A DNA stretch of 37,866 nucleotides from IMG/VR virus record IMGVR_UViG_3300009104_000051, positions 1 through 37,866 of that record. The stretch is one strand, 5' to 3'. Below the pieces are notes generated by a model. It saw nothing but the letters and a program-made list of their open reading frames with translations. It was not told where the DNA came from and ran no database searches. The position numbers and the translations under genes were made by a program. Numbering within the stretch: position 1 is the first letter of the stretch; every line of letters begins with the position of its first letter. Shown here piece after piece: positions 6,258 to 15,700 of this stretch. Origin of the DNA: a virus.

Positions 6258-6440
6258 ATGACAACGTATGCAAATGCAAAATATCGTAAAGGAATGTTTG
6301 GAGATGACATTGTTTCTATTAGTGTAACGATTAATGGAATCCAATCAGGTGTTCCAATTGATATTAACAACAGAGACTATAGAAAAATGAAACCACTCAT
6401 TGACTCTGGAGAATTAGTGGTGGCAGATGCAGATGAGTAG
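6258..6440 (+). CDS. small tail-fibre partner protein, VPIDxxNxDY family (60 aa)
   Basis: This short beta-rich protein contains ISVTINGIQSGVPIDINNRD and ends LVVADADE. It is clearly related to the 63-residue protein at 29829-30020 (VPIDEANTDY, then IADAD). The VPxDxxNxDY pattern followed by a C-terminal ADAD-type end resembles small proteins next to phage fibres, some of which are fibre assembly chaperones or accessory subunits; the role here is inferred. I start at ATG 6258 because GAGGA (6246-6250) lies seven bases before it. The upstream in-frame ATG at 6237 is inside the fibre gene. Confidence 0.7.
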   Translation: MTTYANAKYRKGMFGDDIVSISVTINGIQSGVPIDINNRDYRKMKPLIDSGELVVADADE

Positions 6441-6708
6441 AGATAAATATATCATTGTCTTTCACGACATCACTCAAGCAAATCCAGATTGGGGAAGTTT
6501 ATACAAAGCGTACCTACCAGCAGAGAGTTTGTTAAGTGCAGAATTATTGGCAAAGTCTGTCAAGGGAACTGTCGTTGGTATGATAGATGATGAAGGTGAT
6601 GAGTGTTACTTTGAGAATGGTATGGAGACTGCGGTAAGAGAAGCTGCAGATTCTAAGTTTGTAATTAATGCTGGAGTACAATTAAGAAAGAGGAAGTATA
6701 ATGGCTAA
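6433..6708 (+). CDS. hypothetical protein (about 91 aa)
   Basis: A mixed alpha/beta protein: a strand KYIIVFHDI, a helix AELLAKSVKG, a strand TVVGMID, an acidic DDEGDECYF, a helix and a basic end (RKRKYNG). No family is recognised. Starting at 6433 gives an ATGAGTAG overlap with the preceding stop, like the ATGAGTAA junction at 2536; ATG 6427, two codons earlier, is possible. It lies between a fibre partner and a hydrophobic protein ahead of gp25, so a virion or assembly role is plausible but unproven. Confidence 0.6.
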   Translation: MSRDKYIIVFHDITQANPDWGSLYKAYLPAESLLSAELLAKSVKGTVVGMIDDEGDECYFENGMETAVREAADSKFVINAGVQLRKRKYNG

Positions 6709-7330
6709 TTTTGTAACTGCAAATATTGTTGCTGCAAACGAGGGATTAAATTCTGCGTTGGATGGGTTGGATGCTTTAACCAGTGGAATAATTGGTGGTA
6801 TACTCTCTATACCAGCAATCCCTACCGCACTTGTTACCGCACAACACGCAATCATGGTAGCACAAATAATAAAGGCACTACCTAAACTACCAAGTTTATT
6901 AATTCAAGATGTTAATCTTCAAGCAGAACTTATAACACTTGCTACATTAAAAGTTGGATCTGTCGCATATGAAACTGCTTTTAATAAACTCGATGATAAA
7001 TTTGGTTCTGCTTTAAAAGAGAAAGGTTATGAATTAGCTAGTTTAGCAACAGAAACAAGTGCAGCAATTAGTGCAACAACGGACACCGTTGCAAGAGGAA
7101 AAAGGATTGCGAATAATGTTCCTAACTATGTTGTATCCCAATTTGGACAAGGTAAGTTGGGTGTACCGACAGAGATTGCACAAAATGCTTTACTTAGTTC
7201 TGCATCTCCACACATTGAGAAAACAGTGGAGTTTGTAACTAACCCAACAACACTAGAGTTAAAAGAAAATATTAAAGGTATAAATCAGTTTCGACAAGAT
7301 GTTTTTGATAATTATACCTCTGTTGTATAA
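6701..7330 (+). CDS. hypothetical virion-region protein, Ala/Leu-rich helical (209 aa)
   Basis: Residues about 27-70 form a hydrophobic Ala/Ile/Leu/Pro stretch (SGIIGGILSIPAIPTALV, then MVAQIIKALPKLPSLL). The rest is amphipathic helix rich in Ala and Thr, and it ends in a polar segment with INQFRQDVFDNY. It could be a hub-associated or tape-like internal tail component given its place between the gp5-like hub and gp25, but I recognise no family. AGAGGAAG precedes the ATG. Its stop codon overlaps the late promoter for gp25. Confidence 0.6.
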   Translation: MANFVTANIVAANEGLNSALDGLDALTSGIIGGILSIPAIPTALVTAQHAIMVAQIIKALPKLPSLLIQDVNLQAELITLATLKVGSVAYETAFNKLDDKFGSALKEKGYELASLATETSAAISATTDTVARGKRIANNVPNYVVSQFGQGKLGVPTEIAQNALLSSASPHIEKTVEFVTNPTTLELKENIKGINQFRQDVFDNYTSVV

Positions 7331-7333
7331 ATA
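7326..7333 (+). promoter_or_regulatory. T4-type late promoter (TATAAATA) upstream of gp25
   Basis: An exact TATAAATA sits 26 bases before the gp25 ATG and overlaps the TAA stop of the preceding gene. A six-pair inverted repeat (TTATAC 7312-7317 with GTATAA 7325-7330) abuts it but does not involve the ribosome binding site. Confidence 0.82.
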
Positions 7334-7359
7334 ATAAAAATAATAAGTGGGAGTTTTAA

Positions 7360-7788
7360 ATGGCTTTGTATGATGCCCAACTAAACAATACATCTGATCG
7401 TAATGTAAGACAATACAAGGATCTGGATTTATTTTTTGGGAGAAAATCGTCTAACAATGACGTTGGTACTGTGACAGACATACAAGCGGTCAAGAGGTCA
7501 ATTCGTAATCTTGTTTTATTAAATGCATTTGAAAAACCTTTTCATCCAGAAATAAGTTCTGGTATAAGGGGAATGTTATTTGAGTTAATGTCACCTGTAA
7601 CTGCAGCCACACTTACAAAACAAATTGAAAATGTGATTGCAAACTATGAGCCTAGAGCTCTGGTAAGAACTATTCGTTCCATACCCAACGTAGACAATAA
7701 TGCGTATGATGTGCAAATAGAATTTTATGTTATTAATGCTCCTACAGAACTTGTTGAATTAACAGTTATGTTGGAGAGATTACGATAA
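7360..7788 (+). CDS. 25: baseplate wedge protein gp25
   Basis: The 142-residue protein matches the gpW/gp25 family (T4 gp25, 132 residues): DLDLFFGRK near the N-terminus, DIQAVKRSIRNLVLLNAFEKPFHP, the GIRGMLFELMSP segment and the closing RTIRSIPNVD plus a beta strand. gp25 sits in the wedge core next to gp6 and helps join wedges to the hub before sheath contraction. GGGAG lies about eight bases before the ATG, downstream of a late promoter. Its TAA overlaps the gp6 ATG by one base. Confidence 0.93.
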   Translation: MALYDAQLNNTSDRNVRQYKDLDLFFGRKSSNNDVGTVTDIQAVKRSIRNLVLLNAFEKPFHPEISSGIRGMLFELMSPVTAATLTKQIENVIANYEPRALVRTIRSIPNVDNNAYDVQIEFYVINAPTELVELTVMLERLR

Positions 7789-9719
7789 TGGCTACAAACC
7801 CCTCAAGACTTAGAGTTACAGAATTAGATTTTGATGATATAAAAGACAACTTAAAAACTTTTCTTAGAGCACAAAACACTTTTAAAGATTATGATTTTGA
7901 GGGTTCTGGTATGAATATACTATTAGACACCCTTGCATATAACACACATTATCTTGCGTACAATGCAAATATGGTTGCGAATGAAATGTTTCTTGATAGT
8001 GCGTCCTTAAGGTCAAGTACCGTTTCACACGCAAAAATGTTGGGGTATGAAATTCGTTCACCACGAGCTCCTAAAGCAACTATCAGTGTTACATTAGACA
8101 CAACCTCTGCATCAAAAACAATGTCTGCTGGAACCACATTCACAACAAGGATAGATGGAATTGATTATCAATTCGTTACGATTGCAGATACTACCGCAAG
8201 TAATATTGGACAGCACGTTGTTTTTGATGAATTAGAAATATATGAGGGAACTTATGTCACCACAAAATATACCGTCAATAGTTCGGACATTGATCAAAGA
8301 TTTTTATTAATTGATCCTAGAGCAGATACAACGACTCTAACTGTTAGTGTGCAAACTTCCTCAACCAACACAAACACAGACACATACACAAAAGCAACGG
8401 ACATCACTCAACTCTCTACAGAATCAAATGTTTATTATTTGCAAGAGGTAGAGAATGGAAGATTTGAAGTTTATTTCGGAGATGGTGTTGTAAGTAAAGC
8501 ATTGTCTGACAACAACATTGTTATTCTACGATATGTTGTAACAAATAAAACTGCAGCAAATGGTGCTTCCAGTTTTACTGCACCATCAACTATAGATGGT
8601 GTAAGTGATATCAGTATCATAGTTAATACAATTGCGACAGGTGGTGCAGAAGCAGAATCAATATCTTCTATCAAACTAAACGCACCGTTAGATTATGCAA
8701 CTCAAGGTAGAGCGGTTACTGCCAATGACTACAAAACCATAGTTGGTAATTTGTTTGCAGAGGCAAAAGCAGTTTCGGTTTTTGGTGGAGAGGATGGTAG
8801 TTTTGATACAACCACTGGACTTACATCTTCTACCCCAGAGTACGGTAAGGTTTTTATATCGGTTAGAACTAACAGTGGCCAAAATTTAACAACGAATCAA
8901 AAGACCCAACTTGAAAAAGATTTATCAACTTATAAAGTTGCATCCATAACTCCAGTAGTAATTGATCCAGTTGCTATCTATTTAATATTGAACACAACCT
9001 TTCAGTATGATTCTAATGCAACAACAAAATCAGAAGAGACATTAGAGACTAATGTCTCTACCACAATATCTAACTATAATAATTCGGATTTAAAAAATTT
9101 CAATTCTGTTTTCCGTTATTCAAAAGTAACTGGACTTATAGATGATACTGACAATTCAATATTGAGTAACATTACGACTGTGACATTAGCTCAATATTTA
9201 ACACCCGATACTACTGTTGCAAAAGGATACACCTTAGATTTTAGTAATGCGTTTTTTCATCCTCACGATGGACACTCAAATATTTTATCATCAACTGGTT
9301 TTAGCATTAGTGGAGAGGTGGAGGAATATTTTTTTGAAGAAGATGGGAATGGTGTTTTAAGAATATATTTTCTTAGTGCTGGTAAACGAACAATTTACAA
9401 TGGTACAGCTGGAACAGTAGATTATGAAAATGGAATTGTTACCATTGACCCACTTTTTATATCTGCGGTGTCAAACGTGGACGAGGCGTCATCAACAAGG
9501 ATTCGTGTTACCGTTATTCCAGACTCTAATGATGTTGTTCCAGTTCGTAATCAGGTGTTAGAGATAGACGAAGTTAATAGTACTGTATCAGGAAGAGTTG
9601 ATAGTGCTGCTACAAGTGGTACAGGATATACCACTACCACTACGACAAGTGGTGGTGTCACAACAACGACAACAACAGTATCAACTACATCATCAACACC
9701 ATCAACATCGGCGTATTGA
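7788..9719 (+). CDS. 6: baseplate wedge protein gp6
   Basis: At 643 residues this is close to T4 gp6 (660). The N-terminus carries the family pattern: LDFDDIKDNLKTFLRAQ, DYDFEGSGMNILLDTLAYNT, MVANEMFLDSA and SSTVSHAKMLGYEIRSPRAP. Downstream are VENGRFEVYFGDGVVSKAL and LDYATQGRAVTANDYKTIV, typical of gp6/J-type wedge proteins. gp6 forms the ring that holds wedges together and rearranges on infection. The last about 38 residues are a Thr/Ser-rich low-complexity tail not expected in gp6. It starts in a one-base overlap with gp25. Confidence 0.93.
   Translation: MATNPSRLRVTELDFDDIKDNLKTFLRAQNTFKDYDFEGSGMNILLDTLAYNTHYLAYNANMVANEMFLDSASLRSSTVSHAKMLGYEIRSPRAPKATISVTLDTTSASKTMSAGTTFTTRIDGIDYQFVTIADTTASNIGQHVVFDELEIYEGTYVTTKYTVNSSDIDQRFLLIDPRADTTTLTVSVQTSSTNTNTDTYTKATDITQLSTESNVYYLQEVENGRFEVYFGDGVVSKALSDNNIVILRYVVTNKTAANGASSFTAPSTIDGVSDISIIVNTIATGGAEAESISSIKLNAPLDYATQGRAVTANDYKTIVGNLFAEAKAVSVFGGEDGSFDTTTGLTSSTPEYGKVFISVRTNSGQNLTTNQKTQLEKDLSTYKVASITPVVIDPVAIYLILNTTFQYDSNATTKSEETLETNVSTTISNYNNSDLKNFNSVFRYSKVTGLIDDTDNSILSNITTVTLAQYLTPDTTVAKGYTLDFSNAFFHPHDGHSNILSSTGFSISGEVEEYFFEEDGNGVLRIYFLSAGKRTIYNGTAGTVDYENGIVTIDPLFISAVSNVDEASSTRIRVTVIPDSNDVVPVRNQVLEIDEVNSTVSGRVDSAATSGTGYTTTTTTSGGVTTTTTTVSTTSSTPSTSAY
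9612..9716 (+). repeat. Thr/Ser low-complexity tract at the gp6 C-terminus
   Basis: ACA/ACC/ACT codons run almost without break, giving TTTTTTSGGVTTTTTTVSTT and more Ser/Thr/Pro. The composition is unlike the rest of gp6 and resembles a flexible linker. Such codon runs can change length by slippage. Confidence 0.8.
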
Positions 9720-9722
9720 TGA

Positions 9723-12700
9723 ATGTCTAACGAGGAAAAGTCAAAACTTCAGACGAAGTTATCACCTTTAATAGAAGGTCAGGTTCCTGATTTTGTTCGG
9801 GACGATCATCCTTTATTTGTCGAGTTTTTAAAACAATACTATAAGTTTTTAGAAGCTGGTAAATTAACCATCACACCATTTACTGATTATTCTAGGACAG
9901 TAAATTATATTCGTCAAGAGACAAACACAGAACAATTTATTTTATTAGAGGATTCAATACTCGCTGATGCAAATAAAATTGTAACGGAGTCTGGTCTTGG
10001 ATTCGATGATGGTTCTGTAGGTAAATTTACAAATGGTGAAACAATCACTGGAGATACATCAGGAGCAACTGCGACCATTCTTGTTGAGGATTCTGAGAAC
10101 TCAATTCTTTATATATCCTCTCAACAAAAATTTATTACGGAAGAAACTATAACTGGTGGAACTTCTGGTGCTAGAGCAACCATAGGTGAGTATCGTGCGA
10201 ATCCAGTTCAAAACATTCAACAGTTATTGGACTATGCAGATGTTGATAATACCATTTATGATTTTCTTGATCAGATGCGAGATTCTTTTATGGAATCAAT
10301 ACCATCTACTCTTGCAACCAATACTTCAAAAAGAAATCTTCTAAAAAATATTAAAGACCTTTATTCTGCAAAGGGAACATCAGAGGGTCATAAACTTTTC
10401 ATGCGATTACTCTTGGGAGAAGATGCAGAAATAATTTATCCCAACGAATATATGATGAGGCCATCTGGTGGTGATTGGAAGTCTAGTCAGATTCTTAGAG
10501 CAACTGCACTTTCTGGTGCGAATGGTAATGAGGTTACTAATAATAAAATTACAGGTCAAACCTCTGGTGCGACTGCTGTTGTTATCAGTGCATTGACTAT
10601 CACTCAAGGAACATCTTCCTTGACTGAGTTTGAGATATCAGATGTGGTCGGAACATTTACTGATGGTGAAACTATAAAAGGTCTTTCAAACGATTCTGAT
10701 GTAGAGGTTTCTTTTACAGTCTCATCCATACTTGCTTCTGCAACCATAACAAATGATGGTGTTCTATACCATGTGAATGAATCAACGGTTGTAGAATCTT
10801 TAGGAAATGGTTTTGCAGCTGCTCAAATAACTGCGGTTAAAAGAGGTGGTGTATCAGATATAATTGTTGATGATGCTGGAACAGGATATGAAGTTGGTGA
10901 TCCATTAGTTTTTACCAATCCATCAGCTGATACTGATGTAGAATCTCCAGAGGGTTATGTTAGTGTTGTTGGTGGTGGTGTCTTACAAGAAACAGGAACA
11001 CTTGATGATTCGGATGTAACAACAGACACGATTATTTTAGAGGAAACTTCAACTGAGTCTATTGTCTTCCCTCAAATTATATTAGAGGGTGGAGCAGAAA
11101 GAGATGTATTTAGTGGTAATGGACTGACAAGAACTTTTAATATTAACAATACATCTACTCTAACTGATACTCTTACCTTGTTTATTGACGGTGTGAAAAT
11201 CGAACAGACAGACAAGGCTGGTGACGCATACTGGAGTGTAGAGGACACTCCCTATCTGGTGTTAAATGGAACAGACAGTTCATCAACCGATGCAGGCGAC
11301 AATATTTTATTAGAGGTTGACGATGCACCGCAAACTGGTTCGGTTATTACATTAGAACAACAAACAATAACATTCTCAGAACTTCCAATAGATCGAACTC
11401 CAAAGATAGGAGTAAACATAGAAGTTCGTGGAGACAACGTAAATCATCTTTTACTTGATGGCACTACCAGACGTTCTTTTATTATATTAGACGGAACAGA
11501 TAATAGCGGAGGTGCGTTTGGTAATACGAGAAGTAACTTTGAAGAGAATCTTATTTTAAACCAAACTGATTCTAGTGGGTCAGATGAAGGCGACAATATT
11601 TTATTAGAAGATAGTGGTGATACTGATTTTGATAATGCTGGTGATTTTATTTTGTCTAATGGAGGTGAGGTATTACCCGATAAGTTTACTACATCATCCG
11701 ATTTAATTGTTCTAGAGCATGGTTCTTTCAGTTCATCTGAAGCAAACTCAATAAGGAAGGCTTATGTAAGTAATAGTGGAACAGGATATACGGATCTCCC
11801 AACTGTTACCGTAACTTCAACATCTGGTAGTAGTGCTAAACTACTTGCATCCACAAGTGATATTGGTGCGATTGATGAGGTATCTATAACCGATGCTGGA
11901 TTAAGTCTTTCATCATCTAATCCTCCAGACATTGTTCCAAGAGCCCACTTTATAGTTAAGGATGTTACAGGAACATTTGTTGCTGGTAATACTTTAACCA
12001 CACATGAGGGAACAGTCAAGGGTTGGGATTCATCAACCAATGTATTGGATTTAGAGTTTGAAAATGTTGTACGAATAGATGGAGAACAACAGAGTGGTTC
12101 TGTCAATCAAGGTATTGCGTTTGAAGAAGGGACAAGAGATCTTAATACACATCAAAGTGGTATTGTCCATATAATTTTAGAGGACGCAATAGATGTAGCG
12201 GATACTTCAACGGACTCTATTATTCTTGATGCTACTGCGATAACTGAGTCTACACTGTTTGATGTAAATTCATATAAAACACGATTAAAAGTTAAGGTGG
12301 TTGAAAATACCTTACAAACAATTTCAGTTTCAACTGAGGATGCTGCTTTAGGGACAAAAATATTTTCTATTGATGGATCTTATAATGAAAAGGATTTCAC
12401 TGCCGAACTACTACAATTAGAGAGGGGTAGAGTTTATTATTTTGATTTATCAGATACTTCATTATATAATGTAGACAGCACCAAAAATCATGAACTAGTG
12501 TTTGCAGAGTTGTCTAATAGATTGAAAGGTGATGGTTCTACAACAACATTTACACTTAAAAATTCTGTTATAGAAAAACCAGTTGCATTTGTAACTCAAA
12601 ACAGCACATCATTTCCAGCAAATGTAAGAAGTCATTTTGATAATGTGACAGCATCTACTGGATACACAACAAGTGGTAACACAATTACATTTACGACAGC

Positions 12701-15700
12701 TCCAAGTTCGGGAAATCATGTTTTAATCTTTACAAAATATACAACTGGTGTAACGACCTCAGAGGATTATATTGAAATTGGTGGAGGAATTTATGATGAC
12801 ACAACTGAAGCTGGTCGTGCGTTCATTCAATTAGAGTTAGACTCTGAAGCACCAGACCTATACTATTACTGTGTTAATCATGGCCCAAGAATGGGTGGTA
12901 GAATAAGTTCATTAACAAAGGCTGATCTTATTGTTGGCGAGGGTTCTAAAGTTACACTCGATGGTGAAAGTATTGGCCCAAGTCCTCAAGGTATTTTATT
13001 AGAGAACGGTTCTCAAGACGTTGCTATTACTTACTCGTTACTTTTAGAGGCTGAGAGTGGAAGTATACTTCTTAATGGAACTGATTCTAATGGTTTGAAT
13101 AATGGGGATAATATTATTCTTAATGAACCAACTAATCGTTCTGATCCCTTTAGTATTGTATTTGAAGATTCCTTTATACGAAGTGCAGAGGAATTATCAA
13201 ATAAAATTTTAATAGATTTAAATGCAGAAGATAGAAGTAATCATGGAACTGCAATAGCACTTGAATCTGGAGAGGGTGATTCATTAATTCTTGAAGATCA
13301 ATTTCTTAATGATTCTATCAGTAAAATTATAATGAATACCTCTTTATCGGACTATGATAGTACTTTAGATAATCTCGTAAAATTAGGAAAAGCAACCAAG
13401 AAGTCTGATGGTACTTTAGATTTTAGTGTTAAACTAGTTTTAGAAAATGGTAAAGAACCAATAGTATTAAACGGAACGGACGCATCTGGAGCTAATGCTG
13501 ATGATTCAATATTATTTGAGGATGCAATCAATCAAGAGGACAGAGATTTTCATACTGATAACGCTATCGCACACCTTTTGGTTAATGAAGAATTTAGTTT
13601 TATCAATGATACAGAAGATGCTGGAGGAACCAGTGTTCTAATGACGGAAGAGACAGACAAAACAAATAATATTTTTAATATTATTTTGAATGGAACAGAT
13701 GATTCTTCGTCAAATGCTGGAGATAATATATTAACAGAAATAGAAGGAGATGAGCTACGACAAGAAGAATTTTATTCTCTTGGTATGAGAGTTCCCACTT
13801 CTAAATTTGAACTTGAAGCTTTTGAATTAGAACCTATCCAACATGAAAATGAAAATATATTACTGGAATCAAATAGAACAAGTGATACGGAAATATTTTA
13901 TGTTCTTTTGGATGGAACGGACAGTTCATCAACCAATGCAGGCAGTAAACTAATATCTGAAGCTTCTTCATTCTCACATGATTTTGCAACCATTGAACCC
14001 AGAATTATTTTAGATGGAACTGACTCCGATGGAAGTGATAGTAGAGGTGGATTATTATTTGAGAATGAAGACGTTAGTTTTGAAGAAATTGTTTTAAATG
14101 GTTCTGATAGTTCTTCAACGGATGCTGGAGATAATTTAGTATTAGAAACTGGAATAGATTTTAGTAATGGTAATGTTACTATTACGGACTCAGGGGGTGC
14201 ATCTGCAACCATTGTTAAAGCAGACATCGCAACAGTTACCAGCGCAGTCAACACATCTTCTACCTCTGTAACTGGATACTCTGGCATAAGAAGTTTGATG
14301 GGTGAAGATTTAAACCGTATTCAAGATTCGTATTATTATCAGGATTATTCTTATGAGGTTCAAGTCGGTCAATCGTTATCAACTTATATTAATGAATTAA
14401 AGAAAGCGGTTCATCCCACAGGGTTCTTACCTTTTGGTAAGGTATCAATTGCATCTTCAATATCTGCAGCAATATCTACAACAGCTGCTGGTATTTCTGA
14501 TTATACAGGTGACACTGATACATTCTCACCAGAACTCGCATCCGTTCTTCAAACACTGTTTAGTCAAACTGTACAAAGTAGATTACAAGTTACACCTACA
14601 ACGTATGGTATAGGACAAAGTGATGATCAAATTGTATTAGAGAATGGTATAGCAGCTGGTGATAATCTTGTTCTTGATGCGAGTGCAGCATCAACTGATG
14701 AGGGTTCAAATATTTTATTAGAATTTAGAACCTCTGATCTTGATACCATAATGTTAGAAACAGACGAACAAGTTCTTTTAGAAACAGGTAGTTTCATTAT
14801 ACTAGAGGAATTTAGTGATGTTGGAATAGACCTTGAGGACGGAGCACTTGAAGCAATTCTTTATGAATCAGGTAGAGTAAGTTCAGAGACAACTAATTAT
14901 GCCTATGATGGTGGTGGACGAGTTATGGCAGAATCGTCAAATGCTCCAAGTGCAGACGCAGACCGATTTCTAGTCAGAGAAATTACTACTAAGATTTCTA
15001 CTGCACCAACTTCAAGAGCCTCCAGAAACCTTTTATTGCATCTTGCAAAATATCCTTTTGGTACTGTCGATTCGATTCAGTTGGAAACTTCAACCGCAAA
15101 CCAGACATCGTTCCTTGCTCTTGACGGTGAGATACCACTCGCACAGGAAACAACCTTTATTATTCTGGAGTCTGGTGAGAATGTATTTTTAGAACAGCCT
15201 AGTGATGAGGGTCAACGTATAGTTGCAGAGATGGACACATGGGCATTTCCAATTGGATTTAAGGTAAGTGAAAATGAAAGGATTGTATTGGAATATGAAA
15301 ATGAATTTGTAGAAACCATACCGTTATCAGAGATAGGTGATTTCAGATTTGAAGATATTCTTGCGATAGATAAAATTATAATGGATGAAAATCCTGTTGA
15401 CCAAGATAATGCAAACGCAGTTGAGAACACTGGTATTCTCATGGAGAACTTTGGACAGATTCTTCTCAATGGAACAGATAGTTCATCAACCAATGCTGAA
15501 AGTTTTCTTGCACAGGAGACAACCAAGAACAATAGGTTTACATTAGAGGAATCTGGTTTACTTATTGTTGAAGAAAACTCTACTCACTCCATTATAGATA
15601 ATCTTATATCAGAAAGTGCTCTTGAAGAAACTATAGTGCTAGAAGATTTTTTCAATTCAAGAAATACTTTTGGTATCAGGTTGGAACAAGATTCATATAA

